The notes beneath the pieces were generated by a model that had not been told where the DNA came from, did not search any database, and worked only from the letters and a program-made list of their open reading frames with translations. Shown piece by piece: positions 49,505 through 60,637 of a DNA stretch of 64,000 bases (the first letter of the stretch is position 1; each line of letters begins with the position of its first letter). This stretch comes from Paraphysomonas bandaiensis. Lineage: Eukaryota > Chrysophyceae. The translations under genes were made by a program, and so were the position numbers. Location of the stretch: assembly GCA_965644295.1 (NCBI GenBank), contig CBFFRP010000463.1:62001-126000 (forward strand). Direction: 5' to 3'.

Positions 49505-51140
49505 ATTACCCTACAGGGGTTTAGTCAAGACATCTGCCAGCATTTCCCCTGTAGGTAAGTAACTCCAGCTCGATGCAATCACTATCATGCTGTTCTTTGA
49601 TTAATGCTGCCTTACACGCAGATATTTCGATCTGTATCTGCCTCCTCCCTTTGTCACGAGGCTGAGGTTTGACATATTGTCCTGAAATACAACAGGTGGG
49701 TCAAGCGCATTACCCTGATCACAAATGAACTCATGTAACTTCAACGCATTTGACATCATATCTGACAGGCCAACCAGGTCGGATTCTGTCGAGTCTTTGG
49801 TTACTAAACGCTGCTTCGTTGATCGACAGAGTATGGTGGCCCCTCCAATTGCACGACGACACCTGTGTGTCCTTTACCGTCTTCGTGGGTGGCGAACAAC
49901 GCGTCGATGAAGCTTCTTACCCGCAGTTATTCTCCAATCCTCATTTGCAGGTCTTGATTCCTTGTTTGCACGATGTACTTCAGCACTCGATCAAGCTTCT
50001 GCTGATCTCCTTGATTATGTTTCGTTACCCTAGTTGTCAGGTACGACACTGCTAATAATACGTCCGGTCTCACTCTAATTGCCAGATACGATAGTTTACC
50101 AACAGTCGAGTGGAAAGATCCTGCTTCGCTCCTGCCTAGCAGTAGATGCTCCGCTGTGTCAAACAGTGTTGATGTGGCTGGCGACGCAGCTCTTCCCGTC
50201 ACGTGAGACTCTTCCAGTACGCTATCAAGGTAGGCCCGCATTGACACTGTCGCCATGCCATCTCTCAATTTTATGTGCATGCCTTGATACGATAAGTCTG
50301 TACCATCGTTACACTTGACCTCACCATATTGTCTTTTCAACTGTTCCACCAACTACACTGTGTCATCCTTGTCCTGCGACATTACTAACAAGTCGTCCAC
50401 ATATAGGGTTACCGTGCATTGGTTGCCATTTGCCGTCCGGTTTAAAACGCATTGGTCCACCTAGTTGGCCACGAACCCTAGACTTTCCAGGTAAGCTCTG
50501 ATGGTGTTGTACCATAATTTGGCGCACCAGAAGTCTCCCCCTCTCGTCTATATATGGTTGGATGGTGGTGTCCAGTTTCTTCAGTATCGTTGTCAGCATT
50601 GGCTCCAGTTCCATTATTACCTCCTTGCCGGTCATCTTTGCGTTGAGGTAAGCACCACCTATATCTATTGTTGATACGTTTCTCCCTTCCTTAGCCGCAA
50701 TAGCTAGACATGCAAACACTGACTGTATGTCCACAGTGGGAGACGATGTGTCCTTGTACAGTTTCCGGTCCAGCTGCGCTCCGTTCGCCACTAATCAGGC
50801 CTTTATCTTCTCGAATCTTCCCAGGCCTTAATATTTCGTCTTCAGGAACATGAGTGATCTTATTGTTCGCTTTAGCTGTGACTTTGACAATTCGCTCTTG
50901 CTCACCGGAGTGATGGCTTTCTTGTTGTGCAAAAGCTGCTTCAGCTCTTTTACTATGGCCAGGTCCGCCTCCTTGCCGTGTTCTTGTAAACCTTGTGTAA
51001 CGGTCGTGTGGTAGGCTTTGTACATAACAGGCTTTCTCATTGCGCCTGCAGCTCTCCTTCCTTCGGTTGATGGCAGTATCGCGAACGAATGTACTCCTTT
51101 TGTCCTGTTCACCACCCCTGTAATTTCTAATTATGTACAA
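49505..51140 (-). pseudogene. Decayed Ty1/copia retrotransposon (RT-RNase H region)
   Basis: Minus-strand reading from ~51115 down gives, across several frames and stops: VKELKQLLHNKKAITPV; RSLMFLKTKY; KLYKDTSSPTVDIQSVFACL; EGRNVSTIDIGGAYLNAKM (the copia RT palm core); YQGMHIKLRDG; SFHSTVGKLSYLAIRVRPDV; a gap; and IKEQHDSDCIELE then, one frame over, LPTGEMLADVLTKPL. These are successive blocks of a copia RVT_2-RNase H polyprotein in correct order. gag, protease and integrase are not seen, nor clear LTRs. Frameshifts and stops make it dead. It is distinct from the young copia at 57.9-59.96 kb. Confidence 0.85.
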
Positions 51141-51165
51141 AGCCTACCACACGACCGTTACACAA
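50993..51165. repeat. Perfect 35-bp inverted repeat at 5' edge of copia relic
   Basis: 50993-51027 and 51131-51165 are exact reverse complements (core GGTAGGCTTTGTACATAA), 103 bp apart. The inner copy is part of the copia coding frame (KAYHTTVTQGL), so the outer copy is an inverted re-duplication of polyprotein sequence, probably a rearrangement scar. Confidence 0.85.
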
Positions 51166-51174
51166 AGTTTAAAA

Positions 51175-51234
51175 GAACACCATTCTACGGGTATATGCTT
51201 AGATGTCTGAGCATATACCCGTAGAATGGCGTTC
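51175..51234. repeat. 25-bp-stem hairpin
   Basis: The arms 51175-51199 and 51210-51234 are reverse complements with one mismatch (GAACACCATTCTACGGG / CCCGTAGAATGGCGTTC), with a 10-nt loop. It lies just outside the inverted repeat at the copia relic edge. Confidence 0.85.
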
Positions 51235-51546
51235 TGTTGTTTTCCATCTCTTTTATCATTCTCGCTCTGGCCTTTGAATAAATCACAGCACTTAAATGAA
51301 GAAGCTAGTTCTTTTCATGTGTACCATACTTGGTAATACGGCTCGATTTTACGCCAAAACACAGGGACAACGGTTCGATAGGTTTCAGTGCCTACTATTT
51401 TATACATTACAATTGTCTGTAATGAACTTAACTTTTATGTTGTAAAATTAATAATATTATTATGTCTGAGTCACCTTCACAATTCCTTAGCATAACACAA
51501 CATGCCGTAAGTCACATTACTAATGATATTATTACGAGATTCTATC

Positions 51547-54172
51547 TTAACCATTTGGCATGGTACTAGAATAATGTCTACCGACTATGTAACAAAAAGA
51601 AGTATATATTACTGGAAATGCAACATACAACAATTTACCTCGAAGATTGATAGATCTGAGTTTAGCACCATCGGTTCGTTTTACGTATATACGCCATGAT
51701 ACTCTCTCGTCAAAATTAAGCAAAAATCCATACAAAATTGCTAGCAGTGCTGTCATTAACCCAACAACCCACGACGACTTCATAAACTCCATGATCACAT
51801 CCCACATGCAGAGTATGCTGCCTCCATAACCAATAAGTGCAGCGAATTTATACATCCTAAAATATAATTCTTAGAAGGGAAGGAAGTACACAAACCAAAA
51901 CTTACCTAAACCAAAATAAAAGGTATGACAAAAATATACATATTCCAGTCCTCTGTAGGGTATACAACAAGCATTGAGACCACAAAGAATGTTTTAAACT
52001 GCTGATATCGAGCCCAAATGATTGCAGAGTGTAAGAAACAACTCTCCCCAAAAGGGTTCGTACGGATATCGTTGGACTAAACACGCCAGATATAGTTTCC
52101 AATAAATATTCAGAAGAAATGTGCCGTAATTCATCCATATTCGACGTGAACTTCGCGACCAATTGTTCTCCATCCAATCGATCATTATATCTATGCACAT
52201 ATTTTACACTCTCTTCAACAAAATCGGAGCCAGCGCATTTCTTACTCAGGTGCACACAAAAAAACCTATTGTTGAGCAACAAGTTACAGCAACGTCAAAC
52301 ATCACCGAGTAAAACCATACTTGGCTTGCAATGTCACCCAGTTTTTAAAATTATCAGCATCAATCAGGCCCCCGTGTGAAGTCATTTCTGGCTTTGTATG
52401 AACGGCTACTCCTGTGCGATATCTCGGTAGTGACCCGCAGCAGTAGCAGTAAGCTGCACAAATTCCAACCGCGCAGAAGAAATAATACATTATTGAATTT
52501 TGGTAGCCCTTTTGGGTCTGTCTTTTCTCTTTAAGTCTCCTATCTTCAGTCAAATACTGGCGTCGTCTTTCGTCAATATTCTACATTTATATTAGACACG
52601 GTATTCAGTTGACATAGCAGTTTACCTTTTCGCCATTACAATCATTGTCCAAGTCATCAAAATCTAGCAATTTTCGGATATCGCTAAACTGTTTCGTGGA
52701 CTCACTAGTGGCACAGTCATCCAACCGCCGCCACCTCTCTTCAACTTCACTCACCGCCCGTCGCTTCTCCCTCGCTGACTCTGTCCTTAGCCTGCCAAAG
52801 ACATACTAAGACCATGTCGCTGCTTATTCATTGCCCACCTGTCATGCTCCATCATCCATTGTGCGCCTTCCCTGGTGATAATTTCTGCAGAGACCTGAGA
52901 AGAGCAGTACTGCTGAAGCGAAAATGTATAACTCGATGAAACCAAAACTTTAGCTTCTCTCTGTGTTTGTTGATCCTGTAGTTGTGTCTCACTTCCTTCA
53001 TCAGTCACCCTCTGCATCTCCTGTGTTACCTGCTCAATCTGGTTCACCTTACTCTGTACGACATGTCAGCTAACAGTATCGTGCGTGGTTCAACTACACG
53101 TACTTCTTCGGCTATCACTAAAGTCTGTTCGACCTGAATCACGTGATTCTGCAAGGTACATTAGCCTAGCACTTAAATGTACGCAGACGAACCGCAAAGG
53201 ACACAGCAAGTCTGTGAAGCGCATTCTGTAGTTCCTCATCAACTGACGCCTCCACACGAGCCATTTCTTCGCACCGCGCTTTGCTAACTTGTTCTGTTGC
53301 TTTCTTATAGGTCGATGACCCTGTAAAGCTAAATATTGGGTATTGGCGCTCCAATTGACGACACAGAGAAAGCTGCGACAAAATGCCTGACATCTGTTTG
53401 CCTGTTAGTACAGTTGCACCATTAAAGTGTAGGAACGTACACTTCTACCGCATTCCATAGCTCCACTTAGGTCAGACAATGTATTCTCGTGTATGGACCG
53501 CACTTTCTCTGCAACCTTTTTACATACACCAAAACGGGCCCTCTCCTCTTCCAGCCGACTGACTATATAAGAGATATATATTTCTTCATCTACATCGGCC
53601 CCTCTCAAATCAAAAAAACTACCACTACTTCCAAGTAAGGATTGAAATATCATCTCTACACGTTGAACAATGTCTCTATGGTAGTTAATATCAACTGCCC
53701 TCTCGTGCCCCAAACTGTCCTTGGTGAACTTTCGCAGAGCATCAATAACTTTAGCTAGTCTAGAGATGCCTTCATTTGGTTGAATCCAAAGTTCCGAAAT
53801 ATAACCCTCACGCTCAATATGTTCCAAATCATTATTAAATATATCATACAGAGATATTTCTGTCTGATTTGAATCATCGGAAGGTTTACGTGTTCGTTTC
53901 CACATATAACAAATAGTGATAAGGACACACAGAGTAGTAACGACACACACTATCAAGAGAGTCGGTGTAATGTCATCACTGGGTGTTGTTTCTATAAGTT
54001 TCACGACTTCAGTCTCAATATTATCGAGTTCACTGCATCTAGTAGGCTGTAATGGTTCTGGATCATCCCTAAGATTGTTATAGATATCATTAGCCTCATT
54101 GTTTTGAGTATCATCCAATAGAGATTCTAATTCAATATCATTCAGTAAGAGATAGATTTCATGTGCATCCAT
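51547..54172 (-). CDS. Multi-exon membrane protein of unknown family
   Basis: At least nine minus-strand exons start at ATG 54172 and end at TAA 51547-51549. I could fit frame-keeping GT..AG introns of ~45-57 bp for all junctions; two (near 53190 and 53115) are less certain. Order of parts: acidic N-terminus; TM segment ITPTLLIVCVVTTLCVLITI near residue 70-90; a long cytosolic/lumenal helical region with many Glu/Gln/Arg (e.g. QVTQEMQRVTDEG, EVEERWRRLDD); TM YYFFCAVGICAAYCYCCG; another helical domain; then TM segments TGICIFLSYLLFWF, FAALIGYGGSILCMW and VVGLMTALLAILYGFLL near the C-terminus. The layout loosely recalls nuclear-membrane or fusion-type coiled-coil membrane proteins, but no signature supports naming it. 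Confidence 0.65.
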
Positions 54173-54777
54173 AGTTCACTTGAAGGAGTTATGTGTTTAA
54201 AGTGCTTCTATACTTGAGTATGTATATGTACACATTCATATGAACCCACAACTGACTCTCTACGTCTCTATGTACAGCAGGAGTATTACCTCGATATGTA
54301 TACGTATATCTATCTATACGTATAGTAGACGTGGGAATGGACTACTGGAGGCTGTACCATACACTACATTTCCATAGTAAAATACTGCATACTCTGATGC
54401 CGTATACATATAGCATACGTAGAGCTAAATGATGATTCGGTATAGAAGTCTTCGAGTGATGGAAATGAAAGTCAATGTGCACATTCGTTTTTGTCACAGT
54501 GATTATGTTTTCAGTTATTGTACATGTGTGACTCTGTAGGATACGAGTGAGAGTGTACAGTAGAACATGATCAGCTGTAGTATTATTGTGTTGTAGGGAG
54601 ACACCATAATTTTCTATCACTAACGATTTCTGTAGTATTTGCAAAGAGACTTGTCTTTTGCCTACCTGTAGTGTAGTTTGAACGGAGGACAACGGGCGAA
54701 CTGGATCCGTGAGTGTTTGATTGATCTGTAGTATCAGTGTTGTATTTTCGATTCAAGTACGTATTTCTCTACGTGAT
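54173..54777. other. Intergenic region left of the MULE
   Basis: Holds the 5' flank of the leftward membrane-protein gene. No gene seen. The last ~60 bp would have been adjacent to the gag-like ORF at 60638 before the MULE inserted. Confidence 0.4.
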
Positions 54778-54785
54778 AGGAAATT
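54778..54785 (+). repeat. MULE target-site duplication, left copy
   Basis: AGGAAATT at 54778-54785 matches AGGAAATT at 60630-60637 directly outside the other inverted repeat. Eight bp is in the 8-11 bp range of the Mutator superfamily. Confidence 0.9.
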
Positions 54786-54887
54786 AGAGCCCGGTGCCGA
54801 TCAAGACACGGTTGGGGGGGTTTTTGGTGGTTCAGTGCCAGAATGGACACAGTGGAGGGTTTTTTGCTTTTTTGGGGGGTTTTCTGA
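54786..54887 (+). repeat. MULE terminal inverted repeat, left
   Basis: 102 bp, G/T-rich inner half with GGTTGGGGGG and GCTTTTTTGGGGGGTTTTCT blocks. Mate at 60528-60629 on the opposite strand. Confidence 0.92.
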
Positions 54888-55017
54888 TCATTCCAACAAG
54901 CCCAAGTGTAGCTAACAAATCCATACATCAATTGCATTCGAAATAAGTCAAATATATCCACTTATTCAGTGATGAATTGTGATCCTGTATTGACTATGAT
55001 GAGATATTATTTTACTT

Positions 55018-57513
55018 ATGCACGTGATGGAACTCACAGAGGAAGGTCAAGCGTTTCCAGACTTTCAATCTATCATGAACCACATGCAACAGATAGCCAG
55101 TTGTGGAGGCACACGTACAGGAAAACAACTGCGACGCGATCCACATGTAGCTCAAGGAAGCAATAGAGTTACTATGATATGTATGAATCCAGCATGTGCT
55201 CTAAGATTATGTGCTCGGCGTAAGCGTGATAAAACATACTATATGGATAGTGCTGCAAGTATTAAGGAGCATTATGTGTTGAACGAGGATGGTATGAGAA
55301 TTCCTTGTGTCGTCTTCGGAAAAGCATCACAGGTTTATATATATATATATGAATGAACTTTTCATTATTCAGTTCTTCAAGAACGAGGTGTTGAACAATG
55401 AAAAGTTTGCAGTGATCATGAAGGATGTTGGAGTCGGTCCTCGTAATATTAGCACTACCCGCATTCAGGTGAGAACACACACACATCATTGCCATCATAT
55501 ACGAGCTATAATGTTCTTGTGATGCAAGGCATTTACTACTGTAATTTTGTATGAAAATCTTATGATATGGGAGGGTGAGAGAATGCGCCATTTATTAGTA
55601 TACCTACGCGTTTCTGTTCTCACCACTGAATACACAAATATATGAGTCGACACAAAGATATATCGCAATGTATAAAATATAAGTGCTCTTTTAACTAGCA
55701 ACTTCTGTTGGTTGATGGCATAAATGCCACGCCCGATGTGGTTAAGAAAGCTGCAGCACTCAGTCGAATTCAAGTAGAAGACCAATTGGGCAGTTTTTCA
55801 TTGCTAGAGCCATTTCTAGAGCTGTACAAAGAACAAAATCCCGGTGCTCATTACGAACTTCGCCGTAACGATATTACGGAGGAGTTTAATAGTTTAGCAT
55901 TTGTTTTTCCATACGTTAAGAATTGCATTGAACACGAGTACCTGAGGCGCATATTTGGTCTGGATGTTTCTCATATGAAGAAGATTTCCCTACAGGGCGA
56001 TATCATTATACGACCAATGTTTTTAACGGTTGTGAGTGGACGAACCCTTGATAATCACATGATAGTATGTGGGTTTGCAATAACATTTGCTGAATGTAGA
56101 GACGACATAGACTTTTTGAATGCAGCTATGATAGAAGCTGGGGTCGTTCTCAATGATCCACGGAATACTATTTTGAGTGACCGAGGTACTGCTGAGATAT
56201 CATTTCTACAGAGAAGTCTCCCGTTAGCCTTTGAATTTCATTGTGGAATTCATTTGGAAAGAAACTTGAAGAGCAAGGGATGGTCACATTGGTTGCCACT
56301 CTACTGGAAAGCACGCAATGCTCCAACTATCGTTGAACATATGAGATGTATGAGGTATGAGGTAAATGATTGCAATACAAGAGTAACATATATATACTTC
56401 TACTATAGTGTCATAGAATCTTCATGCAAACCGATGTATGAGTACCTAAGCAAACTCAACAACTGGTAGTTATACCAAGCTGTGGACACAGGTCATATGT
56501 TGTACGATTGGAAGAGTGATAATATTGTTGAAGCAATCTTCGCATGGTGCCGTGAAACAAGATTTCTGAATCCTTACATGTTTGTAAAGAAGTTTTTAGT
56601 TGATATATTAGAGAGTAATAACAGGCGGAAGGATGACATTGCTCGGTTGCAGACTGTACTCCATCCCCAAGCTGAACAACACTTTCATGTAATATCGCAC
56701 GTGTAAATTGTGCAATAGTAAGCTTAATATGTTAGGTAATGTGTATAATTGCTTACGTTCTAATATTTTATACTTGATAGGATATACAGAAAAAAGTCAG
56801 ACATTGTCCAATGGAGGTTCACATTCTCGATACTGTGAGCGAGCGAGGTATTGTGCATACCATCACGGATGCAGTGCATAGAAGCGAGTTGAGAAATGTG
56901 GACTTGTCTAAGCAGAAATGCGACTGTGGAAAGTATCAACAAACAGGACTACCGTGTAAGGATGCGTGGTTCCTGCTTAAAGAGTTGTATCCGAATGGAA
57001 TGCCACAAGACCTATTTTCGGAGAAATACTTCAATAAAGACTGCTTTACTATGAGAGTAAAAAATATGTTTGCAGACGTGCCTGAATTGTTAGGCACGAT
57101 TCCCTCTACTTCAGAAGTTGATAATCGATTGCGATCCAAATCGTTTAGGACTATCAAAGCTCCTCTTGCTAATGATTCCAAGTCTTACAGGAGTTCGAAA
57201 CGATTGACTAGTACCGGAGAAAGTTCTAGCAGGTGCTGTCAGATATATTTATTCTTATACATTTATAACGCACAACAGTTCTACTAGTCAGGCGTCATTC
57301 AAAAAGCAAAAGAAACAGTGTCCCGACTGTCACCAGTGGCTCTCGCGCAAGACGCTGCATCCCACCAGTGCATGTAGCAGGTATTGTATTCGAAATGGTA
57401 TGAGTCCGCCTGAGGTTATTCTTTCCGGCTATATTGACGAGTTGAGTTACCCTGATGATATCGCTGAGCTATCAGAATCGCCTGCTGAAGAAACTGCAAC
57501 ACACTTTAGTTAG
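55018..57513 (+). CDS. MULE transposase (one in-frame stop)
   Basis: Catalyses cut-and-paste movement of the enclosing element. Six exons (55018-55332, 55373-55468, 55699-56354, 56409-56688, 56781-57232, 57288-57513) sum to exactly 675 codons. The MULE catalytic core is visible: LQGDIIIRPMFLTVVSGRTL carries the first Asp, as in the D(G/T)TH..... block of the family. The second Asp is in NTILSDRGTAEISFLQRSL, with EFHCGIHLERNLKSKG after it (the usual C..H...N block). A Glu candidate lies in DNIVEAIFAWCRE. The SWIM zinc finger is CDCGKYQQTGLPCKDAW with His replaced by Asp. A C-terminal Cys/His cluster, QCPDCHQWLSRKTLHP, follows. The TAG at 56467-56469 falls after LSKLNNW inside exon 4, so the copy is probably inactive unless read through. 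A start at 54969 is possible. Confidence 0.88.
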
Positions 57514-57915
57514 AAATCGGTTGTGTATTCCATATTTTTTGTGGCCGCATGTATATTATCGTTTAGTTGGGCAATTACATATCTTTAATTTTAACGAAAT
57601 GTGTCTTTACTGTTGTTGAGTTGTTGCTCAGTGATAAAATTCATGCACGGTAGTGTTTAGTGTTTTAAACTGTACTTGACTAGCTAGAACCTTTGTCATA
57701 CTACTAATAATATATGATCACATTAACCACTTCTTGTAATATTCTAGTTAGTTGAAATAACTTTTGTAATTCTGTGATAGCTAGATACTAGGGCTGATGT
57801 AAAAGAGTTTGAAAGTTGTCCTTATCTATACTCTATACAGTCATTGAAAATTTACATGTCATACACCCTGATAATACTAAACTGAAACCAAGACTATACA
57901 CACAGAACGGGGGGT

Positions 57916-57920
57916 AGGCG
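57916..57920 (+). repeat. Copia target-site duplication, left copy
   Basis: AGGCG at 57916-57920 equals AGGCG at 59955-59959 immediately after the 3' LTR; 5 bp is the standard copia integrase footprint. Confidence 0.9.
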
Positions 57921-58212
57921 TGTTGAGATCTGAAGATTCTATATACTTGCAATTGAGTGCAGTATTATGTGAGATGCAAGGATCGAAAGATATATATGTA
58001 ATTAGTACATTATATTATGTAGTATGAAACTGAAGTAGAAGTGGATGACTATACAGGATACGATGACTGAGTGTGTGGTTGTACACTATAGTAGTAAATG
58101 AATGGTGTTGAACACATCGAACACAACTTAGGTTCTTTATCATGTAATGTTTATAATTTCATCTTATCAGTTGAGAATAGTAAACCTTAGCAAATAATGT
58201 CAACTTCTGTTA
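57921..58212 (+). repeat. Copia 5' LTR
   Basis: 292 bp from TGTTGAGATCTGAAG to CAACTTCTGTTA, repeated at 59663-59954 with no visible difference. The gag start codon (58197) lies inside the LTR. Confidence 0.92.
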
Positions 58213-58403
58213 TGGTAGCGGATGGTAGTTGTAGGGATGGGGAAGATGACAAGAATCTACGGTTTGACAAGAACCAAGCAGACTATTCAGCGAGAAAAAT
58301 CAAGATGCATCTAATGAAGAAAAACCGAAACCATCTTGGCTTGGAGGACCCGCCAGCCGGAGGAAGGAATTTAGAGTCATGGAGAGAGCGTAATGATACC
58401 TAA
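58197..58403 (+). pseudogene. Copia gag N-terminal remnant
   Basis: 68 aa, starting within the 5' LTR (MSTSVMVADGSCRDG). It reads through LRFDKNQADYSARKIKMHLM, similar to the start of copia gag (aromatic...W/Y...K..M...L), and ends at TAA where the internal deletion joins it out of frame to pol. Too short to be functional gag. Confidence 0.6.
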
Positions 58404-59538
58404 ATTCATACGATCTATGCATTTTAAACCATGTGTATTAGACCCGTGTTTGTATTATCAGTATAAGGGCGATGAATTGATATTATTAACGATATATGTG
58501 GATGATATCCTAGTGTTAGGTCGTGATGTCAACATAGTGAAGGATATTAAAGCTCAACTGTGTGCCCGGTTTGATATGAAGGATATGGGCGAGATGGAAC
58601 ATTTTCTGAATGTTCGAGTCACAAGAACGCCAGAGTATATTCGTCTTGACCAATCAGTATATGCGGCTAAGATCTTAGAAAAGTTTGAAAAGTATCTTGG
58701 GCCACCGCGAAAGGTACGGAAGAGTCCTCTACCGGCGGAAGCAATGGATTTAGTGGCAAAAGGGGCGCGGCATGAGCATACCGAGGAGGAACAGCTTATA
58801 GTAGATAACTTCCCATATCGGCCGCTGATAGGTGCATTACTATATCTATCGATGAACACGAGGCCGGATATTGCCTATGCAGTGGGAGTACTGTCTCGGT
58901 TCAGTAATAAGGTGAATATTGAAGTATGCAAGCTATTAACACATGTATGGCAATATATTCGTGGTTCTATTGACAAAGGGATTCAATATGGGAGTAGACG
59001 GTTCGACTTCCATATGTTTACTGACGCGGATTGGGCGGGAGATCAGCTCTCCAGGAAGTCCACGTCGGGGTACGTTGGGTTTGCAGCGGGAGGGCCTATA
59101 GTCTGGCAGTCCAAACTGCAGACGACAGTGGCAACGTCAAGCATGCAGTCTGAGTATCAGTGTATTTACTCGGGTCTCCAAGAAGTGCTATGGGTTCGGG
59201 GGGTGACGGGTGAGATTAAGTTGAGGCTCATCAAACCCACACCATTCTTCATCGACAGTCAGAGTGCCCAGGATTTGGCCGAAAACCCAGTGTTTCACAA
59301 GAAGTCGAAGCACATTGAGATTAAGTATCACATGGTGAGAGAGCACGTGGATCCCAATCAGTTCAATACGATTAAGTTAGTGCATGTGCATACATCGCAA
59401 CAAGCAGCAGATATTTATACAAAGTCATTGGTTGGTTTATCATATATGGAGCAGAGAAAGAGAAATCTTGGAGAGAAAGTTAAGAGTTCCACTGAAGTGA
59501 TTAATGAGGGACCAAGGGATAAAAGAAGGCGCAAGTAG
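58393..59538 (+). CDS. Copia pol remnant: RT C-terminus and RNase H
   Basis: 381 aa open frame. The RT palm motif is LLTIYVDDILVLGRD (YVDD catalytic pair at residues 36-39). Then come the thumb, YRPLIGALLYLSMNTRPDIA, and RNase H blocks: FTDADWAGD with a catalytic Asp, SKSTSGYVG-type RKSTSGYVGFAAGGP, SSMQSEYQCIYSG with the Glu, FIDSQSAQDLAENP and KHIEIKYHMVREHV with TKSL near the end. The N-terminal RT, integrase and protease are deleted. The open frame and absence of decay agree with the identical LTRs: a recent insertion. Unlike the decayed copia at 49.5-51.1 kb, it has not accumulated stops. Confidence 0.9.
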   Translation: MIPKFIRSMHFKPCVLDPCLYYQYKGDELILLTIYVDDILVLGRDVNIVKDIKAQLCARFDMKDMGEMEHFLNVRVTRTPEYIRLDQSVYAAKILEKFEKYLGPPRKVRKSPLPAEAMDLVAKGARHEHTEEEQLIVDNFPYRPLIGALLYLSMNTRPDIAYAVGVLSRFSNKVNIEVCKLLTHVWQYIRGSIDKGIQYGSRRFDFHMFTDADWAGDQLSRKSTSGYVGFAAGGPIVWQSKLQTTVATSSMQSEYQCIYSGLQEVLWVRGVTGEIKLRLIKPTPFFIDSQSAQDLAENPVFHKKSKHIEIKYHMVREHVDPNQFNTIKLVHVHTSQQAADIYTKSLVGLSYMEQRKRNLGEKVKSSTEVINEGPRDKRRRK

Positions 59539-59662
59539 GTACTGAGTTTTTTAGACAGAGGTTTAGACTTAGAGATGAGTCTATTTTACTGTCAAGAATT
59601 TTTTTATCTCAGGCATTCAATAGCTGGGAGGCGTCATAGTACAACACTCAATTGAGGGGGAG

Positions 59663-59954
59663 TGTTGAGATCTGAAGATTCTATATACTTGCAATTGAGT
59701 GCAGTATTATGTGAGATGCAAGGATCGAAAGATATATATGTAATTAGTACATTATATTATGTAGTATGAAACTGAAGTAGAAGTGGATGACTATACAGGA
59801 TACGATGACTGAGTGTGTGGTTGTACACTATAGTAGTAAATGAATGGTGTTGAACACATCGAACACAACTTAGGTTCTTTATCATGTAATGTTTATAATT
59901 TCATCTTATCAGTTGAGAATAGTAAACCTTAGCAAATAATGTCAACTTCTGTTA
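59663..59954 (+). repeat. Copia 3' LTR
   Basis: Copy of 57921-58212; followed by the AGGCG duplication at 59955-59959. Confidence 0.92.
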
Positions 59955-59959
59955 AGGCG

Positions 59960-60527
59960 TCCTGGGGGCACAATAACATTACTTTAAAAGGAATAAAACA
60001 GCTATATCTTTTAGTGTGTAGTCAAAAGTCAAAAGAATATCAATACACGAATTACAACATCATTAACAGAAGCACACAAATTCACTGTTATAAAAGTATA
60101 CATAATACCAACAGTATGGAACTATTCAAGCAGCCACTAATCTACCTTCTACGAGTTACTTGTGCTCTTGCATGGCGCCATAAGATTCATGTGGCAACAA
60201 AGGCAGGGGATGTCAATCAAAGAAGATTATAGATATGCCAATATTTACTCATATATTTCTGATTCCTACACCTGTTCATCTGAAAGACTCCTATATTCGA
60301 TCTCATCGGAGTATAAGAGTGGCTAGCAGGACTATGAATGCATGTTCTTCGAGATCTAGAAGCAACTGCTCCACGTTGGCCTTTTATAGCCCTAGCTGTG
60401 TCGATAGAGCATCGAGCTGGGTCCCTCGTCCAACTGGAAAGCCATTCACAGGGGAGTTGTGAACACAATGTACCTTCCTGCTTCTATATGTTGGCAGTGA
60501 GTGTGCTGTATGTTGGAAAGGAAAATG
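59960..60527. other. Right-hand interior of the MULE
   Basis: 568 bp between the copia element and the right inverted repeat. No gene is supported; open frames on both strands overlap without recognisable features. Confidence 0.45.
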
Positions 60528-60629
60528 TCAGAAAACCCCCCAAAAAAGCAAAAACCCCTCCAATGTGTCCATTCTGGCACTGAACCACCAAAAAACCCCC
60601 CAACCGTGTCTTGATCGGCACCGGGCTCT
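60528..60629 (-). repeat. MULE terminal inverted repeat, right
   Basis: 102 bp, reverse complement of 54786-54887 with a handful of mismatches; followed by AGGAAATT (60630-60637). Confidence 0.92.
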
Positions 60630-60637
60630 AGGAAATT

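Larger units (their letters stand above)
57921..59954 (+). mobile_element. Young, internally deleted Ty1/copia LTR retrotransposon
   Basis: Two 292-bp LTRs (57921-58212 and 59663-59954) that look identical base for base bracket only 1450 bp of internal sequence. The 5' LTR is followed at once by TGGTAGCG, which fits an initiator-Met-tRNA primer site. The 3' LTR is preceded by TTGAGGGGGAG, a polypurine tract. The inside keeps the start of gag and the end of pol (RT C-terminus and RNase H). Protease, integrase and most of RT are missing, so the copy is non-autonomous. AGGCG duplications flank it, and it lies within the MULE. Confidence 0.92.
54786..60629 (+). mobile_element. Mutator-like (MULE) DNA transposon, 5.84 kb including a nested copia element
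   Basis: Bounded by 102-bp terminal inverted repeats at 54786-54887 and 60528-60629. Both start AGAGCCCGGTGCCGATCAAG inward and differ at only a few positions, and both are flanked by the 8-bp duplication AGGAAATT. It contains a spliced MULE transposase gene (55018-57513). A Ty1/copia element with its own 5-bp duplication (57916-59959) is inserted downstream of the transposase stop. Without it the MULE would be about 3.8 kb. Confidence 0.92.

Noticed and set aside
54734-54961. ORFs through the MULE inverted repeats (sharing a GADQDTVGG... translation at both ends)
   Set aside because: The shared peptide results from the inverted repeat itself, not from a conserved gene.
59939-60232. 97-aa ORF starting in the copia 3' LTR
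   Set aside because: Uses the LTR-borne gag start codon and then runs into MULE sequence by chance.
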